This document shows, in pieces, positions 51,974-60,292 of a DNA stretch of 64,000 bases. The stretch is from NCBI RefSeq assembly GCF_014253075.1, contig NZ_JACLZJ010000001.1, positions 682,001 to 746,000 on the forward strand. The letters are read 5' to 3'. This stretch comes from Ochrobactrum sp. CM-21-5 (GTDB lineage Bacteria > Pseudomonadota > Alphaproteobacteria > Rhizobiales > Rhizobiaceae). The notes below the pieces were generated by a model that worked only from the letters and a program-made list of their open reading frames with translations, was not told the origin of the DNA and did not search any database. Every line of letters begins with the position of its first letter. Position 1 is the first letter of the stretch. Position numbers and translations under genes: made by a program.

Positions 51974-52830
51974 TGAACCTGCCGCGTCTCTCTCCGCTTA
52001 TCGTCGAACCGCTGGTGCGTGCTGCACTTCTGGAAGATCTGGGTCTGGCGGGGGATGTCACCAGCAATGCGGTGGTGCCGGAGGACCATCGCTCCGCGAT
52101 GCTGTTCAGTCTGCGTCAGCCCGGTACGGTTGCGGGGCTTGACGTAGCTGAAACGGCGTTCCGTCTGGTCGATCCGGACGTGCGGTTCGAGCGTGTGGCA
52201 CGAGACGGCGATGCGCTTGAAAAAGGTGCAATGGTCGCTCGCGTTTCCGGTTTTTCACGCTCCATTCTGGCTGGAGAGCGCACGGCGCTCAATTTTCTGG
52301 GCCATCTTTCCGGCGTCGCGACTGCCACGACTGGACTGGTCAAGGCCGTGCAAGGCACGAAAGCGGCGATTGTCTGCACGCGCAAAACCATGCCGGGCCT
52401 GCGCGCCTTGCAGAAATATGCGGTCAGGGCAGGCGGCGGCATGAACCACCGCTTCGCGCTCTACGATGCGGTTCTCATCAAGGACAACCACATTGCTGTT
52501 GCGGGCAGTGTGCGTGAAGCGATCGAGCGCGCCAAGACCGGCGCGGGGCACATGGTCAAGATCGAGGTCGAAGTTGATACGCTGGAGCAGCTTGATGAAG
52601 CCATGTCTGTGGGCGTGGACGCAGTGCTGCTCGACAATATGACGCCGGATCAGTTGCGGGAAGCGGTCGGGATCATCGACCGTCGCGCCATATCGGAAGC
52701 GTCGGGCGGCATCACACCGCAAACGGTTGCCGCAGTTGCGGCAAGCGGCGTTGATCTGATTTCGGTCGGCTGGACAACGCATAGCGCGCCCAATCTCGAT
52801 ATAGGATTGGATTTTGAGCTGAGGCGCTAG
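51973..52830 (+). CDS. nadC: Nicotinate-nucleotide pyrophosphorylase (carboxylating)
   Basis: A 285-residue quinolinate phosphoribosyltransferase making nicotinate mononucleotide. Signatures: VRAALLEDLGLAGDVTSNAVV, GERTALNFLGHLSGVATAT, CTRKTMPGLRALQKYAVRAGGGMNHR and IKDNHIAVAG. Its ATG overlaps the nadB stop by one base. It completes the de novo NAD unit nrtR-nadA-nadB-nadC. Confidence 0.97.
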   Translation: MNLPRLSPLIVEPLVRAALLEDLGLAGDVTSNAVVPEDHRSAMLFSLRQPGTVAGLDVAETAFRLVDPDVRFERVARDGDALEKGAMVARVSGFSRSILAGERTALNFLGHLSGVATATTGLVKAVQGTKAAIVCTRKTMPGLRALQKYAVRAGGGMNHRFALYDAVLIKDNHIAVAGSVREAIERAKTGAGHMVKIEVEVDTLEQLDEAMSVGVDAVLLDNMTPDQLREAVGIIDRRAISEASGGITPQTVAAVAASGVDLISVGWTTHSAPNLDIGLDFELRR

Positions 52831-53017
52831 GAGCAAAACCCGAAGGTCGGGTGGGGCTGTTCAGCAGAAAAATACCCCTCCCGCGCGAGCCGCAAGTCAG
52901 CCGTCGCTTCAGCCCAATGCCCACGGAGTGGTGAAGCAAGCCAGCGAATGGCAACCCCTCCAGTTCTTCCATTTGTCATTCATGCGAAAAATATGATTGA
53001 ACCATTCATGTTTTCAT
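52831..53017. other. Intergenic region between nadC and the TetR operon
   Basis: No gene supported. The part at about 52844-52975 can be read on the minus strand as a frame with low-complexity text typical of repeated intergenic sequence of Rhizobiales, but I see no ribosome site. The rest leads into the operator at 53018. Confidence 0.4.
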
Positions 53018-53056
53018 GTCACATAATGACTGACTGATAGTCAGTCATTATGTGAC
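53018..53056. promoter_or_regulatory. Perfect 39-bp palindromic operator (TetR-type)
   Basis: 17-bp arms (53018-53034 and 53040-53056) are fully complementary around TGATA. The core contains TGACTGAC/GTCAGTCA, typical of TetR/AcrR operators. A possible promoter (TTGAAC near 52997, CATAAT near 53022) overlaps it. The TetR gene lies about 570 bp downstream in the same unit. Confidence 0.85.
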
Positions 53057-53137
53057 GGCAGCCTTGGGCCTTGCTGGTGTGCGTGCATGTGCTCCGGGTT
53101 GCCGCCACGATCAAACCCGGCTGAGCGAGGTTCAGCG

Positions 53138-53608
53138 ATGAGATTTGAAAGAATTATCAAGCAGGAAGGAAGCTCGATGCTTCACGATAGGGAACAGTGG
53201 CCTTATGTCGTCACGCTGGCGAAGGGAGCATGTTCTTCAGAGGAGATGCGTGCGTTTTTCGAGGTCTGGAGCCGATGGCTGGATGAGGGCAGGCCCTTTA
53301 TAAGTATCCGCCGTTTTCTAGACGAGGATGCGCTCCTGCAGCCGGAAGGTGCGGCGCGCGAGGCCAAACAGTGGTTGCAGAAAAATGCGGGGCGCATCCG
53401 CCAGCAGGTTCTGGGCATGGTGACGATCGTACCGGAAACTGTTTATGAGCAGGCAAGCCGGATGGATGCAGAAAAGCTCTTTCAGGTACCCGCAGGCACG
53501 TTTTCCAATGTTGACGCCGCGCTTCACTGGCTGGAAGATCGCGTGGTGGGGCCGAACCGTCTTGATTTTGACAGGGCTGCAATCCGGGATAAATTGACGG
53601 CAACCTGA
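53138..53608 (+). CDS. STAS/SpoIIAA-like protein of unknown function
   Basis: A 156-residue protein (ATG at 53138) or 143 residues if the ATG at 53177 is used, which has the stronger ribosome site AGGAAGGA. The sequence is mixed alpha/beta (WPYVVTLAKGACSSEEMRAFFEVWSRWLDEG, then QVLGMVTIVPETVYEQASRMDAEKLFQVPAGTFSNVDAALHWLED), loosely like SpoIIAA/STAS-type domains, but I do not recognise the family with confidence. It lies directly downstream of the palindromic operator and 17 bp upstream of the TetR gene, so both form one autoregulated unit. Confidence 0.7.
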   Translation: MRFERIIKQEGSSMLHDREQWPYVVTLAKGACSSEEMRAFFEVWSRWLDEGRPFISIRRFLDEDALLQPEGAAREAKQWLQKNAGRIRQQVLGMVTIVPETVYEQASRMDAEKLFQVPAGTFSNVDAALHWLEDRVVGPNRLDFDRAAIRDKLTAT

Positions 53609-53625
53609 ATCATTCGGAGCCCGAT

Positions 53626-54228
53626 TTGCCCTCGACAGCCGCCAAAGCCAAGCCCCGCACCAAGCCAGCGGAAATACGTCGCGATGAACTGATGACGGCT
53701 GCCGAAGCCCTTTTTCTTGAGAAGGGTTTTGCTGCGACGAGCGTGGATGAGATCGTGCGCCACGCGGATGTCGCCAAGGGCACATTCTACCTGCATTTCC
53801 GCAGCAAGGACGACATGCTGATCGCGCTTCGCGAGCGCTTCATTGATAGCTATTGCCAAGGGCTGGAGCAGCGGCTGAACGCGCTGCCGCCGGATGACTG
53901 GCATGGGCGGATTGCAGTCTGGGCCGAGGCCGGGATTGCTGGCTATCTCGATAATTATCGTCTGCACGACATGGTGCTGCAGGACGTTCACCCGCCCATA
54001 CGCCGGATGAAGCAGGAAAATCCGGCAATCGTCCGACTTGATGTGTTGCTTGCGCAGGGCAATGCGGCAGGTGCATGGAACGTTGCGGACACGCGCCTGA
54101 TGGCGATCCTTCTTTTCAATGCCCTGCATGGGGCGGTGGATGAAATGATCGCCAATCCCGGCATGATGGACCGGGTGGATATGGTTGAAGGCGTGAAAGC
54201 ATTCTTTCTGAGTGTTGTCAGGCAGTGA
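53626..54228 (+). CDS. TetR/AcrR family transcriptional repressor
   Basis: A 200-residue TetR regulator. The N-terminal helix-turn-helix is LFLEKGFAATSVDEIVRHADVAKGTFYLHFRSKDDM; the remaining helices form a ligand and dimer domain. It starts TTG at 53626, with CGGAG upstream, 17 bp after the preceding gene. The 39-bp operator in front of the unit is the obvious target. No efflux pump is adjacent, so its inducer and the purpose of the partner gene are unknown. Confidence 0.9.
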   Translation: MPSTAAKAKPRTKPAEIRRDELMTAAEALFLEKGFAATSVDEIVRHADVAKGTFYLHFRSKDDMLIALRERFIDSYCQGLEQRLNALPPDDWHGRIAVWAEAGIAGYLDNYRLHDMVLQDVHPPIRRMKQENPAIVRLDVLLAQGNAAGAWNVADTRLMAILLFNALHGAVDEMIANPGMMDRVDMVEGVKAFFLSVVRQ

Positions 54229-54263
54229 GCCAGCTGTTTACTCTCAAGGTCTGCCATGGCTTT

Positions 54264-54704
54264 TTATTTGGGACGTATCTTTTCGAAACGGGTCTGGCCA
54301 TTGTCCTGTTCGGCTACTGCCATCCAGCCGCGCGCAGCGTAGAAGCGACTGGCGCGGCTGTCCCTTTCGGTTGTCAGCCATATCGTTTCGTGCCGCGCGA
54401 AAAGGTAATCTTCGACTTTCTCCATTAAGCTTGTACCCAGGCCTCGGCCTTCCATATCCTGCCTGACGAAGAGCGCAAAGACGTTGCCTTCGTCCGCATC
54501 CGCCATGGAAAACCCGGCTGGAGCTCCATCGATTTCCGCGATCCACGTGCAGGGACTTTCTGCAACAAAATCGGTGATCGTTTCATGTGTGATGCCGAGA
54601 TCGGCAAGCTGGGAAAGGGAGAGATAGTTTTCCTTGACGCTGGTGCGAATGTCGAAAATCGCTTCCACATCATTCACGACAGCATTTCTTATATGCACGT
54701 TCAT
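54264..54704 (-). CDS. GNAT family N-acetyltransferase
   Basis: A 146-residue single-domain GNAT enzyme. The acetyl-CoA loop is in RQDMEGRGLGTSLMEKVEDYLF, with WLTTERDSRASRFYAARGW as the following motif. It has no signal peptide and is cytoplasmic. Substrate unknown. It stands alone between the TetR unit and the fpr gene. Confidence 0.9.
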   Translation of the reverse strand: MNVHIRNAVVNDVEAIFDIRTSVKENYLSLSQLADLGITHETITDFVAESPCTWIAEIDGAPAGFSMADADEGNVFALFVRQDMEGRGLGTSLMEKVEDYLFARHETIWLTTERDSRASRFYAARGWMAVAEQDNGQTRFEKIRPK

Positions 54705-54756
54705 ATCCCCTCCTGACGCTGCTCATGAATAAGATGAATTGCAGGAGAGGTCATCT

Positions 54757-54786
54757 GAAAAAAAGGAGGCTGAAAGCCTCCCTTTA
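54757..54786 (-). terminator. Intrinsic terminator of fpr
   Basis: On the minus strand GGAGGCT/AGCCTCC with a three-base loop is followed by TTTTTTT, about 20 bp after the fpr stop. Confidence 0.88.
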
Positions 54787-54807
54787 TTTCATTCGGTTCA
54801 GGCGAAC

Positions 54808-55584
54808 TTACTTTTCGACGAAAGCCTTTTCGATAACGAAATGGCCGGCCGTGCTCTGGCTGCCTTCGGTAAAGCCGCGCTCTTCCAGAAGCTGCTTGGT
54901 TTCAGTCAGCATTTCCGGGCTGCCGCACAGCATCATGCGGTCATCCTCGTGGTTGAATTCCGGCAGGCCGACATCGTTGAAAAGCTGGCCCGAGCGGATA
55001 AGGTCGGTCAGACGGCCACGGTTCTTGTAAGGTTCGCGCGTGACGGTCGGATAATAGATGAGCTGGTTCTGCACCATCTCGCCCAGAAACTCGTCCTGCG
55101 GCAGTTCGGTGGCGATGAAATCGGTATAGGCAAGTTCGGCGACCTGACGCACGCCATGAACGAGAATGATTTTCTCGAAGCGCTCGTAAGCTTCCAGATC
55201 GCGGATGATCGACAGGAACGGCGCAAGGCCGGTGCCCGTGGACAGAAGCCATAGATTCTTGCCCGGCTTCAGATTGTCATAGAGCAGCGTGCCGACCGGC
55301 TTCCTCGAAATGATGATCTGGTCGCCCTTTTGCAGGTGCTGAAGCTTTGAAGTCAGCGGACCGTCAGGCACCTTGATCGAGAAGAATTCGAGGCCGTCTT
55401 CATAGAGGCTCGATGCAATCGAGTAGGCACGCGTCAGCGGCTTTCCGTTCACTTCCAGGCCCATCATGATGAACTGGCCGCTCTGGAAGCGGAAGCCCGG
55501 ATCACGCGTTGTGCGGAAGGAAAACAGCGTGTCGGTCCAGTGATGAATGTCGGTGACGGTTTCCTGATTAAAGTTGCTGCTCAT
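54808..55584 (-). CDS. fpr: Ferredoxin/flavodoxin--NADP+ reductase
   Basis: A 258-residue FAD enzyme of the bacterial Fpr type that exchanges electrons between NADPH and ferredoxin or flavodoxin. The FAD motif is TRAYSIASSLYEDGLEFFSIKVPDGPLTS, the NADP site GTGLAPFLSIIRDLEAYERFEKIILVHGVR, and the C-terminal AGHFVIEKAFVEK is typical. It sits beside sodB and the SufR-like regulator, an arrangement that fits oxidative-stress and iron-sulfur repair, though a shared transcript is not shown. Confidence 0.95.
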   Translation of the reverse strand: MSSNFNQETVTDIHHWTDTLFSFRTTRDPGFRFQSGQFIMMGLEVNGKPLTRAYSIASSLYEDGLEFFSIKVPDGPLTSKLQHLQKGDQIIISRKPVGTLLYDNLKPGKNLWLLSTGTGLAPFLSIIRDLEAYERFEKIILVHGVRQVAELAYTDFIATELPQDEFLGEMVQNQLIYYPTVTREPYKNRGRLTDLIRSGQLFNDVGLPEFNHEDDRMMLCGSPEMLTETKQLLEERGFTEGSQSTAGHFVIEKAFVEK

Positions 55585-55745
55585 CTTCGGAACTGTCTCT
55601 GTCTTTCTCCTGCACCGCTTGGGAGGACGGCGCCGTGGTGAGATCGGTTGGTTTTTACTGCTGCGGCCCGCCCACGCTGGTGCAAACCCCGTGGAGTGTG
55701 CATCCTTGGCAAACAGGCCGCTTTGATCGCAATCAATATGGCGCG

Positions 55746-56354
55746 TTATGCTGCCTTCAGGGTGGCTTCCGCGAATTCGTAGTTGGCCAGCTTGTCGAGG
55801 AAATTCGTCACATAGTCAGGCCGACGGTTACGGAAATCGAGATAATAGCTATGCTCCCAGACATCAAGCCCTAATAGCGCCTTGCCTTCACCTGTCGCCA
55901 GCGGATTGGAGCCATTTGGCGTCTTGGTAACCTTCAATTTGCCGCCATCGGCTAGTACCAGCCATGCCCAGCCGGAGCCGAACTGGCCGACGGCCGCCAC
56001 CTTGAACGCTTCCTTGAACTGGTCTACACCACCGAAATCCTCAACAATCTTCTTCTCCAGCGCGCCCGGAAGGCGACCGCCGGTGGCCGACAGGTTCTGC
56101 CAGAACAGATCGTGGTTCCAGTGCTGGCCGGCATTGTTGAAGACAGGAGCGAGGTCTGCCTTGTCCTTGGCGAAAAGCACGATTTCCTCAAGCGACTTGC
56201 CCTTGAGGGTGTCGTTCTTCTCAACAAAGCCGTTGAGCGCGGTCACATAAGCCTGATGGTGCTTGCCATGGTGCAACTCAAGTGTTTCGGTGCCCATGCC
56301 GACACCTTCAAGAGCGTTGGTAGCATAGGGAAGCGGAGGCAGGGTGAAGCTCAT
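55746..56354 (-). CDS. sodB: Superoxide dismutase, Fe-type
   Basis: A 202-residue Fe/Mn superoxide dismutase. Metal ligands are in LELHHGKHHQAYV, QHWNHDLFW and DVWEHSYYLDFRNRRPDYV. The NNAGQHWNH segment keeps the Gln that, in this position, marks iron rather than manganese enzymes, and the TPNGSNPL loop lacks the manganese-type Gln; both favour iron. It is cytoplasmic, with no signal peptide. It is divergent from the SufR-like gene at 56526 with a 40-bp imperfect dyad in the 171-bp gap. Confidence 0.93.
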   Translation of the reverse strand: MSFTLPPLPYATNALEGVGMGTETLELHHGKHHQAYVTALNGFVEKNDTLKGKSLEEIVLFAKDKADLAPVFNNAGQHWNHDLFWQNLSATGGRLPGALEKKIVEDFGGVDQFKEAFKVAAVGQFGSGWAWLVLADGGKLKVTKTPNGSNPLATGEGKALLGLDVWEHSYYLDFRNRRPDYVTNFLDKLANYEFAEATLKAA

Positions 56355-56456
56355 TTGGTAGACTCCTTAAATGCGTACGCCGTGGCGGTCCGAACCGTGC
56401 AGAACAGGTTTTTCTGCCGGTCTGGTGGCCGGGTTGAAAGCCCTCATTCGATAATG

Positions 56457-56496
56457 ATCTTGCTAATTGAAAGTGGATCACTTAATTTAACAAGAT
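56457..56496. promoter_or_regulatory. Imperfect 40-bp dyad between sodB and the SufR-like gene
   Basis: ATCTTG (56457-56462) mirrors CAAGAT (56491-56496), and AAGTGGATCACTT (56471-56483) forms an inner palindrome on the same centre. It lies in the divergent promoter region and is a candidate operator for the adjacent regulator. It does not match the CAAC-N6-GTTG site known for cyanobacterial SufR. Confidence 0.5.
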
Positions 56497-56525
56497 AATG
56501 CTTCTTTAAATCGAAAACAGGCAAT

Positions 56526-57194
56526 ATGTCAAGGAATGACTTTCTAAATACGGATGTTTCGGGAGCACGTTCTCCCGCCGAACGTGTCATGCTGGCGCTC
56601 AAGATGCGCGGCGCGCAGACGGCTGCCGTAATCGGCGAACATCTGGGAACGACGGGCGAGGCCGTGCGCCAGCAATTGGTGCGCCTTGCTGAAGAAGGGC
56701 TTGTTGCCTCTCATTCCGTATCGCTTGGCGTCGGGCGTCCGTCGCAGTTCTGGGATCTGACCGAGGCGGGCAACAAGCGCTTTCCCGACACCCATGCCGA
56801 TCTGACGGTGCAGCTTCTGCATTCCGTGCGCGCCATCCTTGGCGAAGATGCGTTGGATACGCTGATCGCGCATCGCGAAGCCGAGACGCGTCGCCAGTAT
56901 CAGGCGCGCCTGAAAGGCATGAGCCTCGGAGACCGCGTGAGGGAACTTGCCGCCATTCGCACGGCGGAAGGCTATATGGCCGCTGCCGAACAGCAGGAGG
57001 ACGGCTCCTGGCTCCTCATCGAAAACCATTGTCCGATTTGTGCTGCGGCGGATGCCTGTCAGGGCTTTTGCCGGGCAGAACTTCAGGTTTTTCAGGCGGT
57101 GCTGGGGCCGGATGTTTCGGTCGAGCGCACCGAGCATATTCTGGCCGGGGCAAGGCGCTGCGCCTATGTCATTGCCCCAGCCAGTTATCCGTAG
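56526..57194 (+). CDS. SufR-like iron-sulfur helix-turn-helix regulator
   Basis: A 222-residue regulator. The N-terminal winged helix (AERVMLALKMRGAQTAAVIGEHLGTTGEAVRQQLVRLAEEGLV) resembles DeoR/ArsR-type HTH domains. The C-terminal half contains ENHCPICAAADACQGFC followed by a later RRCAYVI, a cysteine pattern like the [4Fe-4S]-binding region of SufR. It is divergent from sodB. Known SufR proteins repress suf operons in cyanobacteria; here the target could be sodB, itself, or the convergent MFS pump. That role is inferred from position. Confidence 0.82.
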   Translation: MSRNDFLNTDVSGARSPAERVMLALKMRGAQTAAVIGEHLGTTGEAVRQQLVRLAEEGLVASHSVSLGVGRPSQFWDLTEAGNKRFPDTHADLTVQLLHSVRAILGEDALDTLIAHREAETRRQYQARLKGMSLGDRVRELAAIRTAEGYMAAAEQQEDGSWLLIENHCPICAAADACQGFCRAELQVFQAVLGPDVSVERTEHILAGARRCAYVIAPASYP

Positions 57195-57196
57195 TT

Positions 57197-58627
57197 TCAG
57201 CAGGATGCCGGTTGTGGCTGTCTGGCGCCGCGAACCAGAGCTAGCGCTGACAGGAATGCCAGAGCCGACATGACGGCAAAGCCGGAGAAAAGCCACAGCG
57301 CGGCATGGGCCGTGCCTGTGAAGCCGCCCGGATTGCTCAGGCCCGCCAGATTGGCGACCATCCCCGCCAGAGCGGCGCCGAGTGCGGTCGTAAAAAGCTG
57401 CACCATCGTCACCGAGGCTGAGGCCAGGTTCTGGTCGGCGGCGTCGGCACGCTTGAAAATACGGGTTAGAAGATGCGGCCATGTGAGGCCTACCCCAAAG
57501 CCGACGAGAGCCAGCGCAAGGCAGATGAGCAGGAGGTCGAACCAGTGTCCGTCACTCCCCGCTGGCACCAGAACAGCCAGCGTTGCCATGCCCGCCATAC
57601 CCATGATGGGCGCGGCAAGGATCACCCGGTCGGTGCGCCCGGCAGCAACGCCCGACGAGCCGATGGAGCCGAGCGTCCAGCTGGCGCCCATGATGGCGGC
57701 CAGATAGCCGGCCATCAGCGGCGACTGGCTGTGCAGTACCTGGAAGAACAGCGGTACGAACACTTCCGCACTGGTCACCGATGCGCTCAGGAATGCCAGC
57801 GTCAGATAGAGCGCGCCAAGACGGTGTATCCGGAACGACCCTTTGGGAAGAATGCGCCTTGCCGATTTCTTTTCAATGGCGACGAGCACAAGCAACAGCG
57901 CGACAGCCACAACGACACCGGCTGCATTCCACAGCACATCGGTCGAAATGCTGGCGGCTGAAATAACCAGCACAGCAGCGGTAAGCAGGATGAGCTGCGG
58001 CCAGGCCAGCGGGTCTTTGCTGCCTGCGGAGCCGGATTTGCGCGGGAGAACCGTCATGGCCATGATGGCGAAAACACCGATCACCGGCGCAAGCGACCAG
58101 AAGGCTGCGCGCCATATGCCGAGTTCTGCGAAAATACCGCCGACTGCCGGGCCGACGAGTGTGGCCACACCCCACATGCCGGAAACAAGGCCGATGGCGC
58201 GAGGCCAAAGCGATTCATCGAAAACGATACGGATCATGGCATAGGACAAGGCGAGCATCAGCCCGCCGCCAAGGCCCTGAATGGCCCGGCCGAACAGCAT
58301 GACCGGCATCGAAGGCGCAAGACCACAGGCCAGTGTGCCTGCGGCAAAGATGATGGCCGAGACGAGATAGGCATTGCGCGGCCCGGTTTGCGAAAGCAGA
58401 CGCGGCACAAGCGCTGAACCGAGGATGGAAGCGGTAACGAAGAGCGCGGTGTTCCAAGCATAATAGTCCATGCCGCCAATGTCGGTTACGACAGTAGGCA
58501 GAATGGTGGTGGCAATGAACACGTTGATGGCATGAAGCGCCACGCCGCCCACAAGGGTTAGCGACAAAATGGCGTTCCTGCCCGCAAACAGGTCTCCCCA
58601 ACCCGCGGTTGGCTTATGATCCTGCAT
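57197..58627 (-). CDS. Major facilitator superfamily drug transporter
   Basis: A 476-residue membrane protein with about 14 hydrophobic segments, like the EmrB/QacA group. The first motif is FIATTILPTVVTDIGGMDYYAWNTALFVTASI, and the motif-C region GPAVGGIFAELGIWRAAFW is clear. It probably exports drugs or toxic metabolites with protons. It ends two bases from the SufR-like gene on the other strand. A perfect CAAGCAATTGCTTG palindrome lies 100 bp upstream of its start. Confidence 0.9.
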   Translation of the reverse strand: MQDHKPTAGWGDLFAGRNAILSLTLVGGVALHAINVFIATTILPTVVTDIGGMDYYAWNTALFVTASILGSALVPRLLSQTGPRNAYLVSAIIFAAGTLACGLAPSMPVMLFGRAIQGLGGGLMLALSYAMIRIVFDESLWPRAIGLVSGMWGVATLVGPAVGGIFAELGIWRAAFWSLAPVIGVFAIMAMTVLPRKSGSAGSKDPLAWPQLILLTAAVLVISAASISTDVLWNAAGVVVAVALLLVLVAIEKKSARRILPKGSFRIHRLGALYLTLAFLSASVTSAEVFVPLFFQVLHSQSPLMAGYLAAIMGASWTLGSIGSSGVAAGRTDRVILAAPIMGMAGMATLAVLVPAGSDGHWFDLLLICLALALVGFGVGLTWPHLLTRIFKRADAADQNLASASVTMVQLFTTALGAALAGMVANLAGLSNPGGFTGTAHAALWLFSGFAVMSALAFLSALALVRGARQPQPASC

Positions 58628-58726
58628 GTTTTTTTCCTTCGAATGTAAATTTCAGCGGCTGATGGCCGAAAATGGATTGTCGAGCCGGATGCGCTGCCCT
58701 TGGCTACGCTCGGGCCTTTAATTTGT

Positions 58727-58740
58727 CAAGCAATTGCTTG
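58727..58740. promoter_or_regulatory. Perfect 14-bp palindrome upstream of the MFS gene
   Basis: CAAGCAATTGCTTG, flanked by AT-rich sequence, about 100 bp before the transporter start. Similar palindromes bind MarR/TetR-type repressors of pumps; the regulator is not identified. Confidence 0.55.
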
Positions 58741-59118
58741 TTTAATTAGTCGTGATGCCGAGCCTGTGATTATAGGTACTTGCGGCAGGCTTACCAACCA
58801 GTACCGGCGCGCAAAGAGTTTCAACGAAAACCAGAACACTGGTCAGGGCTTCAAAATCCGCCGAGAAGCTATATATGAAGCCCGGAAGTTGAGAGCAGGC
58901 CCGAAAGTTTGCAAGCAGGACAGTATCCGCGACAGTTTAGAGGAATTTTTTTCCTAATAACGCTGTGGCAGATTTGTGTTTCTGTCACAAGCTTCCTATA
59001 AGCCTTCGAATAATTCTAGGGAAAGCGGCCCGGCGGCTTTCCAGACGGAACCGACCAGCCTTGCTGGAACAGGCCAGATTTCCCAATCGACGACCCGCCC
59101 GGATAATTTGGAATACTC
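58741..59118. other. Intergenic region upstream of the spermidine genes
   Basis: Contains a hairpin GGAAAGC/GCTTTCC (about 59019-59042) roughly 80 bp before the decarboxylase start, which may lie in its leader. A frame at 58700-58957 (85 codons) has no ribosome site and unconvincing composition. Confidence 0.45.
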
Positions 59119-60216
59119 ATGATCCAGACGCCTTATTACCTGATCGACAAGTCCAAGCTGCAGCGCAACATGGAAAAAATCGCCTATGTGCGCGAGAAGT
59201 CCGGCGCGAAAGCTCTGCTGGCGCTCAAATGTTTTGCCACCTGGTCGGTGTTCGATTTCATGCGCGAATATATGGACGGCACCACGTCGTCCTCGCTCAA
59301 TGAAGTGCGTCTGGGACATGAGAAATTCGGCGGCGAAACCCATGCCTATAGCGTGGCCTATGCCGATCACGAGATCGATGAAGTGATCGCCAATGCCGAC
59401 AAGATCATCTTCAATTCCATCGGGCAGCTGGAGCGCTTCGCCGACAAGGCTTCGCATATCAAGCGCGGTCTGCGACTTAATCCCGGCGTTTCGACGTCGA
59501 GCTTCGATCTGGCCGACCCGGCGCGCCCGTTCAGCCGCCTTGGCGAATGGGACGTGGCGAAGGTGGAGACGGTTATGGACCGCATCACCGGCTTCATGAT
59601 CCATAACAATTGCGAGAATTCCGATTTCGGCCTGTTCGACACGATGCTCGGCCAGATCGAAGAAAAATTCGGCGCGCTCCTGCATCGCGTCGAATGGGTA
59701 AGCCTCGGCGGCGGCATTCACTTCACTGGCGAAAACTATCCGGTCGATGAATTTTGCGCGCGGCTGAAAGCCTTCTCGGAAAAATTCGGCGTGCAGGTCT
59801 ATCTGGAGCCGGGCGAAGCCTCGATCACGAATACCACGACGCTGGAAGTGACAGTTCTCGATACACTGTTCAACGGCAAGAACCTCGCCATCGTAGACAG
59901 CTCCATCGAAGCCCATATGCTTGACCTGCTGATCTATCGCGAAAAGGCAAAGATGGCGCCGAACAACGGCGAGCACAGCTACATGATCTGCGGAAAATCC
60001 TGTCTTGCGGGCGATGTGTTCGGCGAGTTCAACTTTGAAAAAGAGCTGAAAATCGGTGACCGCCTCTCCATGCAGGATGCGGCCGGTTATACGATGGTCA
60101 AGAAAAACTGGTTCAATGGCGTGAAAATGCCTGCGATCGCCGTACGCGAACTCGACGGCACGGTCAAGGTTGTCCGCGAATTCGATTACGCGGATTTCAA
60201 GGGTTCGCTCTCCTGA
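59119..60216 (+). CDS. nspC: Carboxynorspermidine/carboxyspermidine decarboxylase
   Basis: A 365-residue fold-type III PLP decarboxylase. The PLP lysine is in ALLALKCFATWSVFDF, and substrate blocks are GLRLNPGVSTSS, HNNCENSDFGLFDTML and the C-terminal CGKSCLAGDVFGEFNF. It removes the carboxyl of carboxyspermidine made by the next gene's product, giving spermidine; this aspartate-semialdehyde route replaces SpeD/SpeE in many bacteria including Rhizobiales. No in-window operon break is seen between the two genes (76 bp). Confidence 0.94.
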   Translation: MIQTPYYLIDKSKLQRNMEKIAYVREKSGAKALLALKCFATWSVFDFMREYMDGTTSSSLNEVRLGHEKFGGETHAYSVAYADHEIDEVIANADKIIFNSIGQLERFADKASHIKRGLRLNPGVSTSSFDLADPARPFSRLGEWDVAKVETVMDRITGFMIHNNCENSDFGLFDTMLGQIEEKFGALLHRVEWVSLGGGIHFTGENYPVDEFCARLKAFSEKFGVQVYLEPGEASITNTTTLEVTVLDTLFNGKNLAIVDSSIEAHMLDLLIYREKAKMAPNNGEHSYMICGKSCLAGDVFGEFNFEKELKIGDRLSMQDAAGYTMVKKNWFNGVKMPAIAVRELDGTVKVVREFDYADFKGSLS

Positions 60217-60292
60217 ACCTGGCCCTATAAGGAAATAACAAGTTAACAAAGCAAATGCGGGAAACCGCTGGAAGAGGAAGCATCGACATAAA

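Noticed and set aside
52844-52975. Minus-strand frame downstream of nadC
   Set aside because: It looks like repeated intergenic sequence, has no ribosome site, and resembles no protein family known to me.
58700-58957. An 85-codon plus-strand frame between the MFS and spermidine genes
   Set aside because: No ribosome site, it spans the palindrome at 58727, and its composition is unlike neighbouring genes.
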